Under the pieces are notes generated by a model. The model saw only the letters and a list, made by a program, of their open reading frames with translations. It had not been told where the DNA came from and ran no database searches. The position numbers were made by a program, and so were the translations under genes. Positions 36,498 through 46,282 of a stretch of 64,000 nucleotides of DNA are shown in pieces. The stretch's first letter is position 1. Each line of letters begins with the position of its first letter. The DNA comes from Pararge aegeria (lineage: Eukaryota > Arthropoda > Insecta > Lepidoptera > Nymphalidae), in contig NC_053180.1 in NCBI RefSeq assembly GCF_905163445.1, forward strand, positions 19,706,701 to 19,770,700. The letters are read 5' to 3'.

Positions 36498-37140
36498 ACT
36501 TATAAACTGGTGTAACTGCAGTAAATTGCTAACTTCCAGGGGTAAAAAAACTGTGTTTTAATATGCCTAACCCTATTATAAATCTACAAAGATAAAATAA
36601 ATATCCAAATATCGAATTATTTATATACTCATATCCTCTAATCGGTTTAAAGGCGACATCGTATCGGAGCCGAGGGTGGTAAGCCACGGCCAAAGCCTCC
36701 CACCAGAATATGATGATGCAAGATATTATTGGCTAACGATCAGATACTTTTCAATTTCAGACGATAAAAAAACTGTAATGTATAAACAATTATACATTAC
36801 TAGACATTGATTTAGTGTGTTACTATGGTTTACTAGTTATGTAACGCAATTAATGTCAAGCTTGCCAAACTTAATCTAGCCAAGCTCTCGCTAAGCCGAG
36901 GTCTAGTCAAAGACCCGGCCAAGCCACAACCAAACATACTTTGACTTGCAAGAGAGACTTATTAGTAAAGTTTGTAACATAACGATCATATCGTTCACTG
37001 TTTGTATGTTGGTACATCCTTTGATCATACATCTTCGTTGTCTACGGTTTAAAAGTAGCGAAAATGATTTTTCTCAGAATTATTGCTAGTTTCAAATACA
37101 AAAAGGATTATTTTAAAATCTATATATTATAGCATAGTGT

Positions 37141-37462
37141 AGCGGTGATAGCCCACTGGGTACTTGGACTTCACTTTAGGGGGGCTGACTTCGAATCCGA
37201 GTACCGGGCACGCATTTATACTTTTCTAAGTTATGTTCGTTTTAAGCATTATAATATCACTTGCTTCTGCGGTAAAGGAAAACATCGTGAGGAAACCTGC
37301 ATGCCTGAAAGTTCTCCATAATGTTCTCATAGTTGTATGGAGCTCAACAATCCGCACTGGGCCAGCGTGGTGGAATACGGCCTAAACCCTTCTCATTGTA
37401 GTAGGAGACCGATGCCCTGTAGTGGGACGGTAATGGGTTGGTGTGATGATGATGATGATGAA
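37141..37462 (+). mobile_element. tRNA-derived SINE (family 1), full copy
   Basis: Best-preserved plus copy: head AGCGGTGATAGCCCACTGGG with CTTCGAATCCGAG box B, body as at 34700, tail (GAT)n at 37446..37462. Confidence 0.85.
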
Positions 37463-38032
37463 TCATCTATAGAAGTAATTTAGAAAGAATTCGTAATTCA
37501 AAAATAAACTCACTCTTCAAGTAAAACAAATTTCGAAATGTACCTAATAAAAAACCTCTCTATAATACATATGTCGATCAAGTTGTAAATCAAGATTAAA
37601 TTATATTCAATTGATATATTTTTCTTAAAATACTGTACAATATCCGGAATCTCTAGACCGGATATTACCTAGTAAAAGGCGAGTATTTACGAACTTAATA
37701 TTTGTCAGAATCAAGCTGCTTCAAAGGATATGCCTTTAAACGTCAAACCGTTGATTTGACCTTTATAAACTCACAAACTTTATGCAATAAATCATTTTTG
37801 CTAGTGATGCGATCCTGGCTGTCAATATTTTAAATTGTACGAAAATCTTTTTATTATATGAAGAAGAAGCCCAGAAATTTCTCGTGGTTTACTCAAATAA
37901 GATCTGATTACAGAATTAGCCACCGATATACAACTTCTGCGCTATATTAGTTCGACTGTTTTAGTTTCCTAGAGATATAATGAAGGAATAACTTTAAATA
38001 ATTCTTTATTCCTATTGTATAGAAGCAGTACT

Positions 38033-38206
38033 TAACAATTATTCATTGTAAACTTAACATCTCCTGAGGCACGTTTCGTGCGTGGAGGGTATATTGCCGA
38101 AGATCTGTTGGTGCGGAGTATAAAGACTGAAGAAATTATAAATTACACCATACAGATTCTCCTGCTTTTCGCTGAGTATAGCAAATCAAGCTTGTTTTTC
38201 ATAATA
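38033..38206 (+). repeat. Family H copy
   Basis: CTTAACAAT-TATTC-ATTGTAAACTTAAC hairpin start, GAGGGTATATTGCCGAAGAT, GATTCTCCTGCTTTTCGCTG. The family's opposite-end motif (TATTGTATAGAAGCAG) lies just upstream at 38013. Confidence 0.7.
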
Positions 38207-39834
38207 TTCTTTATTGCCCCTAAATCAAGGCTCTCTAGAGAAATGCTTGTGAAATTACAATTAGCAGAACAAAATATACAATCATTATGCCGACACATTC
38301 TTTTACTTACTTTGTCGTGATTTATGATATTATTATTTATGCTGCATCAAAGCAGCGTGGTAGATTTAAATACCTCTGTCCCATAAGAGAGCAAGCATGT
38401 GTCCAGCAGTGCGAAATTAAAACGCTGAACATAATTTATTCTTGGACTTCTGAAAACAACCAAAATACGATTCGATATTCCTAAAATATTTTTCATTGGG
38501 ACAACACTAGTATTTACTCCATAAAAATATTTCAAGTTTGCTGCAATCAAAGACCGTTGAATCTATTTGGCGTGGAATTTTCATTTTTCCATGCAAACTC
38601 TTTGATCTTTTTTCTTGCGAGAGCAATCAAAAAGGAAGTGATTCGAACGGTCCGTATGTTTGAGAACTAGGGAGCGAATGTTTGGTCCTGTACGTGTATG
38701 TACGTGGCACTGAATTGTAACAAAGATTGTCAAACAATTCGGAGCATGTGGGAATTCTTTTGTCTACTAAAATGTAATAGACCTAACAATCGTATTAGCA
38801 TTTCAGAAACTTTTAAAAAAGCACTTACCCTCCAACTCATAAACGATTGCATGTTTTAATTTTTAAAATTCATTTCATACTAGTACCTAGGCCAAATAAA
38901 AGCACTTTTGAACCGTCAAGTCTGTCCGTTTGTAGTGACTTTTCCGGAACATCGGTCCGGGAGGAGGATATCAGTCAATAATTATTGTTAACGAAGAAAT
39001 TATAAACTACACCGTAAAGATTCTCCTGCTTTTTGTGGAGTACCTATAGCAGATCAAGCTTTATTTTCATAAGATATTATTGAATTTTGAAGAATTGCGC
39101 CTGCTTCAATCCAATGTTTGTAACTTATGTTCAGTTCCGCCACAGATCTTAGGCACGTAGGTAGGTTTGGCTTGCATCCTGGAGATGGACGTAGGATAAT
39201 TTATGACGAAAAAGCTGCTGGTAAAAGATGCGATACTCGCGCAATTAAAAAAAATTTTTGTCACCTCTGCATGTTAATATAATCAATATATATATCAATA
39301 ATAATCTTGTTAAAATTGGAACAGGAATAGTTTGCATCCTGGAGACGACCATAGAGTATATTTTATTCCGAGAAAATAAAGGGTCACTGCGAGTTTTTTA
39401 AAATCCCAAAATAAAGTCTGAAGAAGTCGAGGGCAGTAGCTAGTTATAAATTGCTTAAATTCAGAATTCCGCTATATAACTAAAGCAAAAACAATGCCAT
39501 TCAAATCACAAAGATCCATTAAATATCAAGTACCTTTCGCCAAAGGTTTTGATAGAAAATGGATTGCCTTTCAACGTCTAATAGAACATTGTCAGACATC
39601 TTTCTTGCCAATGAGGGTCTAAATTTGTCAAGCTTGACTTTAAAAGCCCCTCAAATCAAATTCTGATTATGTCTCAGTTATGTAAAGTGGGTATACTCAA
39701 GTTTTGTTATTTATGTAGTAGTGTAGTTTGAATTCGCCTGTGAGGATTAAATAGAATTGCGTCTTAGAAACTATTGCTAATAAAATTAAAAGGCGTGTTC
39801 GGTAATATCAAAATTAATTTATTACAAGTATCCT

Positions 39835-39935
39835 CATATAAGCACTTTTAAAACGACAAATATATCTGCTGGTAATGACTCTGCCACTGGTTCGGAAGGA
39901 AGATTATTCTCTGAAGAAACATTTTTCAATAATTA
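39835..39935 (-). mobile_element. Short LINE 3' UTR fragment (family of 45530)
   Basis: TAAGCACTTTTAAAACGAC followed by GGTAATGACTCTGCCACTGG matches the 3' UTR. Another remnant of about 60 bp lies at 38897..38950 (AGCACTTTTGAACCGTCAAG), and a plus-strand one at 4372..4440. Confidence 0.6.
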
Positions 39936-40049
39936 TTCTATTTTGCGACGGAAAAAAGCGGAGTAGTATGCTTCCAATAACCCTGTCATTAAGAAATTTA
40001 CCAATTGAATAGTATCATCAACACTCTTAAAGGATAGTTTATAGTTATA

Positions 40050-40444
40050 TCTATATATATAAAAGAGAAAGTGTGTGGGTATGTTCCGTATAGGCTCCGA
40101 AACGGCTGGACCGATTTCAATGAAACTTTCAGGGAATCTTCGGATTGACCTGGCGAGTAATCCTGTAAAGTTTGGTGACGATCGGAACACTCCTATTTTT
40201 GAACTGTCAAACTTTCAAACATAGCTTTTATTTACTATGATGATATTCTATTGTTGGGTGTACATAGGTGTAGATAATGATCTTCAACCGCTCAAGAAGA
40301 GAATAGAAGAGAATGAATACGGAGAGAAATAAATGATTTAATAGGTATATTATGAGACTTAAATTAAAAATTTAATGATGAAAGTTTATTGTTTAAATAA
40401 AATAAAGCAAAATCTAGCCCGGCGAAGCGGGCTGGGTACGCTAG
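40050..40444 (+). mobile_element. Non-autonomous Helitron-like element, both ends intact
   Basis: Begins TCTATATATATAAAAGAG and ends with hairpin AGCCCG-GCGAAG-CGGGCT (40416..40433), seven bases, then CTAG (40441..40444). Flanked by A and T with no target duplication, the Helitron signature (5'-TC, 3' hairpin, CTRR, A/T insertion). Internal GGCTCCGAAACGGCTGGACC is typical of lepidopteran copies. No Rep/helicase ORF. Confidence 0.8.
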
Positions 40445-41248
40445 TTATAAATTAATATCGTATATAAATATTATTTATAGTATATAAATATCGTTAAGAG
40501 CGTATTACTTTCGTGGCGAATTGGGCTATGATTAGTCGCACAGATTAGTGTGTTTTAAAAAAACCTAATTTCACCTTTATTATTAATTGTCCTAAGTATT
40601 TATTATACTGTACTACTAGTATTTATATACAAATTTTACTTAATTCTTATTCATTACATAGCACTTTCTCAGTATAAACCTACAAGTAAGCTACGAGTAA
40701 CACTAATGATAACTAGAATGTATGTAACTAAGATTATAAATGCAAAAGTGTGTTTGTGTGTGCATTTTTAACACCTTATCGAAGCAAAAAATTTACTACT
40801 ACTTTCTTTGTCCGCGTTTATTAAGGTTTTATTTACTACTTCTTTCTTCTTTCTTTGTCCGCGTTTTTTAAGCTTTTTTACGAAATAAAGTTACTATCAA
40901 CTACACGAAGGAAGGACATGTTATCGAATTCATAGAGTTATTATTTAAATATAAGCATCACATCCAGCTATTTCCCGAGTTAAGCGTATTCCGAGTCCCC
41001 TATTTAACATTTAAGTCATCATCATCAACAAACCATTACCCACCACAGGCCCAACACAGGGGTCTACTCTCAGAATGAGTAGGGTTCAGGCCGTAGTCTA
41101 CCACGCGCGGATTGGTAGACTTCTCAAGCCGTTGAGAACAGTATGGGGGAACTCTCAGGCATGCAGGTTTCCTCATGATGTTTTCCTACACCCTTAAAGC
41201 AAGTGATATTTAAAATCCTTTAAATTAAAAATATTATTTAAGTGTAAA

Positions 41249-41723
41249 TCCATACTTTATTACTTACTTTACTTTACTTAATATTATAAATGTCAATGTA
41301 AGTTTGTTTGTTACGCTTTCACGCAAAAACTACTTAACCGATCCTCATGAAACTTTGTACACATTCTCGGAAGTATTTAAGTAATATAGGATACTTTTTA
41401 TCCCGACATTAAGCTCGGTTCCTTTGGGAGAGGGGATCAAAGTATTTGACGATTTTACACCATAACTCCGACAAATTATAACCGATTGAAATAATTATTT
41501 TTGTACTATAGAGGTTATAATATGTGTTTAATTTTGCCCAAACTTTATGTAGATCTGAATGTGGTTGGAGATAGAGGACAGAACTCCTCAGCGGACAGCA
41601 GCAAACCCCTCAATTAAGGCTTAGCGATACTGAATACTTTAATTTTTTTTAGAACTACAACTAAATTGAATGCCACATAAAAAAACAAAATCAAACGTAG
41701 ACGAAGTCGCGGGGAACAGCTAG
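41249..41723 (+). mobile_element. Helitron-like element
   Basis: ACGCTTTCACGCAAAAACTA, CATTAAGCTCGGTTCCTTTG, GACGAAGTCGCGGGGAACAG-CTAG with T after. The 5' end is set from an ATC at 41248..41250 and is less certain. It ends about 200 bp from the signal-peptide exon. Confidence 0.7.
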
Positions 41724-41926
41724 TTTTTTATATTTTACTTTCTATTTGTTTTAATCGTATAAAACAACTTTCGTATAAAAGTTGGTATGTAAAAGTGACT
41801 TTACCTATTTGAACCCTAAAGCCTATAACCTATAATGTTGGAGAAATTGAGTTATAAAAAGCTAAAAAGAAGTATCTCAAGTAATATCGAAAAAAAAAAG
41901 ATAAAATAGATAGATAAAACACTCAC

Positions 41927-42017
41927 CGCCGCTAGAAGTACTAGAAGAAGGACGTAAACTCGCTCCATCTTGTCAGGAGATATTTTCCAAAGTCATATTA
42001 TATCATGTCATTGTAGC
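41927..42017 (-). CDS. Secreted protein gene, leader and signal-peptide exon
   Basis: On the minus strand an acceptor TTTCTCTTTGTTACAG| ends at 42018 and a donor GCGGCG|GTGAGT starts at 41926. The exon therefore holds 49 nt of 5' leader (42017..41969) and 14 codons (41968..41927) reading MERVYVLLLVLLAA, the charged start and hydrophobic core of a signal peptide. The acceptor upstream of the ATG implies at least one further non-coding exon at higher coordinates, which was not found. The leader holds three very short uORFs; the last, seven codons, stops four bases before the true ATG. It leaves in phase 0 and joins in frame to the exon at 12162..12260. The family is not recognised. Confidence 0.6.
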
Positions 42018-42282
42018 CTGTAACAAAGAGAAATAATAATTGTAGACATTTCCAGATAGAGGTATACAAAAAACAGTCCCTTTACATTCCTTAATAATAT
42101 TTTCTATTATTGTAACGCAATCTTTACACACGTTTTATTGTAGTAAAAATCCAGAGAATCTTTTTTTTTAACGTTTACGTGTGTATTTATTATATATAGT
42201 TTAATTTCTTTTTTATTAACACAATAGTTTATTATTTCGATGACTTAGAACTATTTTGTATCGACAGCTGTTGGTTTAATAA

Positions 42283-42769
42283 TAATCATCATCGTCATAA
42301 TGTTAACCAATTACCGTCCCACTAAAGGGCACGGGTCTCCTCCCACAGCGAGAAGTGGTAAAGGTCGTAGACCACCACACTGGCCCAGTGTGAATTGGTG
42401 GATCTATTGAGAACATAATGGAGAACTCTCAGGCAGGCTTCTTCTTAGACCAGGACGCGTTTGGAACCCTCGTAGCTTTAGTTTTAAGTTTACGAATGTG
42501 ATTATCGCCATCATCTCACTACCGTGTAATTCTTATGTACGCATCAAAAGGGCCACCAATGGGCCTACTTGAAGAAAGATATTTTTGACTTTGACTTGAC
42601 TTTGACTTTGACTTCAGGCATGCAGGTTTCCTCACGATGTTTTCCTTCAACGTTGAAGCAAGTGATATTTTAATTTCTCAAAACGCACGTACCTTAGGAA
42701 AGTTATAGGTGCGTGCTATTCGAACTCGAAAATGAAGTCGAAGTCCTAAACACTGGGCTATCACCGCTA
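42283..42769 (-). mobile_element. SINE family 1, inverted, split by a LINE insert
   Basis: Tail and body at 42283..42435 and head at 42614..42769 (ACGCACGTACC, CACTGGGCTATCACCGCT). The two parts are continuous apart from the 178-bp LINE end and one copy of its TCAGGCA duplication. It lies about 265 bp from the signal-peptide exon. Confidence 0.85.
42436..42613 (+). mobile_element. 178-bp LINE 3' end nested in a SINE
   Basis: A truncated copy of the 17850 family (GGCTTCTTCTTAGACCAGGA ... ATATTTTTGACTTTGACTTG) with a (TTGACT)n tail. It is flanked by the direct repeat TCAGGCA at 42429..42435 and 42614..42620 and sits in the middle of a minus-strand SINE that is continuous when the insert is removed. 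Typical of target-primed reverse transcription. Confidence 0.85.
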
Positions 42770-42811
42770 CCATTAATAATAATATTTTGGATTAATAACA
42801 AGTTACGAAGA

Positions 42812-42985
42812 GACGGCACCCTGGTTAACGTAGCATTGGTCGTCCCCCAACAAGGTGGACAGACCATATCAAACGAGTCACTGGAAGCCGCTGGAAACAT
42901 GCAACCAAGGACCGTGGCTTGTGAAACACCTTACGAAAGCTCATGTCCAGCAGTGGATGTCAATCGGTTGAATGATGATAATAAA
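42812..42985 (+). mobile_element. RTE LINE 3' terminus
   Basis: CACCCTGGTTAACGTAGCAT, AGTCACTGGAAGCCGCTGGA, CTCATGTCCAGCAGTGGATG and a GATGATAATAAATAAATA end: the last about 170 bp of the RTE family. A minus-strand SINE starts directly after it. Confidence 0.7.
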
Positions 42986-43190
42986 TAAATATACTACGAC
43001 AATACACACATCGCCATCTAGTTCCAAATTAAGCGTAGCCTGTGTGGATACTAAAATAACTGATGACTGTTTTTTTTAATATACATAAATAATTATAATA
43101 TATATAGATAACCTAGACACTGAAACATTTATGTTCATCACACTAACATTTTCCAGTTGTGGGAATCGAATCCACGGCCTTGGACTCCAC
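42983..43190 (-). mobile_element. SINE family 2, inverted, head-truncated
   Basis: CACATCGCCATCTAGTTCCA, TTTCCAGTTGTGGGAATCGA, stops at TTGGACTCCACTGCCGTC. Abuts the RTE terminus to its left. Confidence 0.7.
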
Positions 43191-43683
43191 TGCCGTCAAG
43201 ACGATAATAATAAACGAAGTATTTTTTCTATTGCGTAGCTGGTCACGAAAATATGTGGTTGCCAACGACGTAGGGTCTCTTGTATGTTTATATTGATCAG
43301 AAGAATAACAAAATCCGCATCTACGCACGAGCCAACAGGAAAACTCTAAAATTTCCAAAAAAGCATTTATCAAGCGTGACACGTGAACGATATCGTACCA
43401 CTGCAGGCTGTTTATTTTCGTGAAAGCCTAGGAACAAAATCTAAAGCCTGAAAAACTACGCATACACATATTGGTTCGTTTTTAATAGTGCGTAGTGAAA
43501 CATTTCACATTTTATGCTATTTTTGACCAGAGAGAATTGGGCGAGAATATGTAAAACTATGCCCGTGGAATTTCGCGTTTTCCGTGGAGTTCACATTCAA
43601 GTTTAACTCATGCTCACTTACAAAACATCACCAACATGTTTAAGCCGTCACAGATGTTTTTTTGTTCCATTAAAAGTTATTGG

Positions 43684-43906
43684 CAAGTTATTGTCCTTGG
43701 CAATCTCACCTGGTGTTAAGTGAGGATGCAGTCTAAGATGGTAGCGGGCTTAACTGTTAGGTTAGTATAAAAGTCATACCACTCACTCGCTTAGCGGCAC
43801 GTCTGTGTCGGTAAGGTGGTAATTAGCCACGACCAAAGCCTCCAACAATATGAGATCAGAGAAAATTCAAAAATGATAAATTTTCCAAATTGCCCCTACC
43901 ATTAAG
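43684..43906 (-). mobile_element. SINE family 3, inverted
   Basis: CAATCTCACCTGGTGTTAAG, TAAGATGGTAGCGGGCTTAA, AATTAGCCACGACCAAAGCC. Confidence 0.7.
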
Positions 43907-43970
43907 TTTACGGCAATGGTTCGGCAAAGTCCAGATAACCATAATGGTTCCGGCAATGCAAGAAGAAGAA

Positions 43971-44192
43971 ATGCTTTCTGCGTCCAAGGCCGTGGATTCG
44001 ATTCCCCATCTGGAAAAATGTTTGAGTGATGAACATGAATGTTTTTCAGTGTCTGGGTGTTTATCTGTATATAATAATTATTTATGTATATAAAAAAAAT
44101 AGCCATCAGTTATCTTAGTATCCATAACACAAGCTACGCTTAATTTGGGGATAGATGGCGGCGACGTGTGTGTTGTAGTATATTTATAAGAA
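43971..44192 (+). mobile_element. SINE family 2, 5'-truncated
   Basis: GCTTTCTGCGTCCAAGGCCG, GTTTTTCAGTGTCTGGGTGT, ACACAAGCTACGCTTAATTT. Confidence 0.75.
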
Positions 44193-44626
44193 GAATAAAA
44201 AATGAGTACGTGTATATAATATAGTACAGATCTACACTTTACGAATTAAAATTTAATAATACGTATATATTTGAAAAGACGATGACTCAAAATGAAATAA
44301 TATCTGTTTAAACTGTAGCGTATAATATATTAAATACACTTCACTGCCTGTCACATTGCATGCCCCATTTCATTTAACACGTTTCGATACAATAACTATT
44401 CAATGATTTTTTTTTTCTGCTTATTCGAATTTTGAAATAAAAATATTTGCTCTACACAAATAATTATTGAAGCACGCCATTTTTAAATTAACGCAAATTT
44501 TATATTGCTTATCTTTGGGCCATGTATGCCTTGGGACTGGTAGCTACAGACAATTAAACTCTCCAGCTTCAAAAACTAGTTTTTTTTTTAATTTATTCAA
44601 TCCTTATACTCCACACCAAAATGATA

Positions 44627-44863
44627 CTTTACAATGAATAATTGTAAAGTCAACATCTCCTGATGATGCTCTGGTTTCGGAGCGAAACGTGCTTAGAGGG
44701 TGTATTGCCGAGGATCTGTTTGGTGTGGAGTATAAGGATTGAAGAAATTATAAATTACACCACACAGATTCTCCTGCTTTTCGCGGAGTATAGCAAATTA
44801 AGCTTAATTTTGATAATATATCATGGATTTCCGCAAAGTAACGCCTGCTTCTATACAATATTT
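44627..44863 (+). repeat. Hairpin-ended dispersed repeat (family H), good copy
   Basis: ACTTTACAAT-GAATA-ATTGTAAAGT terminal hairpin, then GGTTTCGGAGCGAAACGTGC, GGATCTGTTTGGTGTGGAGT, GATTCTCCTGCTTTTCGCGG, ending CGCCTGCTTCTATACAATAT. About 235 bp, no ORF of its own. An inverted scrap of the family (CCTTATACTCCACACCAAA) sits just before it at 44590..44622. Confidence 0.7.
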
Positions 44864-45024
44864 AAAAACGGTGAGCTTGACCGTGCAGGCTCGACTTTAC
44901 ATAAAATTAACTAAAAGTTTTTTTTTTAATTTCACTACAAGGTAGCATTTAACTGCAATCTCACCTGCGGGAGGAGAAACAGGCAGGAGACAGAAATGAT
45001 ATCCCCGCTTATATTTCCCCTGAC

Positions 45025-45215
45025 AGAGGATATATAATGAATGAATGAATGAATTAATACACTTTTATTGTACACCACATAGAAAATTTAAAGAGATACA
45101 AATACAACAGCACAATAAGGTAAAACGTACAATTTGGCGGCCTTATCGCTAAATAGCGATCTCTTCCAGGCAACGAAAGGCATACAAGAAAATGTTACAA
45201 GAAATAAGTAGGTGG
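45025..45215 (-). mobile_element. LINE 3' end with ATTC tail
   Basis: Begins with (ATGA)n, then ACACTTTTATTGTACACCAC and GGCGGCCTTATCGCTAAATA, a 3' end recurring in part at 9515..9660 (plus: CTAGCGATAAGGCCGCCAAT). A third relative, with a TTCTATTC-rich end and TTTTAGTGATAAGGCTGCCT, is at 56130..56290. No coding sequence. Confidence 0.55.
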
Positions 45216-45543
45216 TACAACAAACAAAATTAAATATTAGGATTTAAAATTAAATTAACATAAAAAAATACAATATACAAACATATAAACATACGAATAC
45301 GCTTCCATACATATATACAAACATATAAACATACAAATACGCTACTATAAATACTTAATTAAAAAAAAATAAAAAATAAATTAATAAAATAAAAGAACCC
45401 TCAAAAATATGTAGAAAACTATATATTAACTTGTCCACCTGCTAAAGCACAGGAATATGGAATAGGAGAAATTTACCCCGTTTATTATTACACATATATT
45501 ATTTGGATATTATTTTAACCAGACAACGGAGAAGCTCTCCAAT

Positions 45544-46178
45544 ATGAACATTGTACATCAAAATATACAGAGCTTAACCGGCAAAGAAATTGAAATAGAA
45601 CTGTTTGTGGAAAAACTCAATATACACATTCTGTGTATTACTCAGCATTGGCTCACTGGTGCACATCCAGCAGTTATCTTAAGGAATTTCAAAATGTCAA
45701 GTGTGTTCTTCGTCCCCCCTCAGGTGATTTTAGCCTTTTTGAGGATGTAATGGAAGATGTGCTTAAGCGATTGTCTGTATCCACAAAAAAAGCAATAGTA
45801 TGCGGAGATTTTAATGTTGATATTTTACTTAGTAATGCAACTACGACTAGGTTGCTAAACTTATTTAAATGTTTTAATTTAAATTATGCTTTTAGTGAAC
45901 CTACTAGAATCACAGCAACCTCAGCATCATGTTTAGATAATATTTTTCTCAACTGTGATATCTTAGGTAAATCGATAATAACCAACTTAAGATCAGATCA
46001 TTGTGGCCAACAAATTACTGTTTTGAATAATATAAACAAAGATGAACATATCGTCAAGTGTAGGCCGATAACTAAGAGCAAATTGACGCGATTCAAAGGT
46101 GAAATATCATCCAAAATTCCTGCCCTTGTCTTTAAGAACGGTCATCCTGCATTTATGGTACGCTCTTTAATATTATAG
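45544..46178 (+). pseudogene. LINE endonuclease domain, internally deleted and frameshifted
   Basis: Two overlapping frames: 45544..45750 reads MNIVHQNIQSL then ILCITQHWLTG; 45633..46178 carries RPPSGDF, AIVCGDFNVD, SCLDNIFLNCD and LRSDHCG, the GDFN and SDH signatures of LINE endonucleases. The centre of the domain, normally about 60-70 residues between the HWL and RPPSGDF motifs, is missing and the frame changes across the gap. A stop at 46176 and a further frame change separate it from the RT frame at 46283. Not a functional endonuclease. Confidence 0.8.
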
Positions 46179-46282
46179 AAAATGAATTTAACAAAATATT
46201 CAATTTCAAACATATAGATTTCAATAAAAAAATTAAGTTTAGCGATTGGGCAACTATTGGCATATACAAAAGTAGAGATAAT

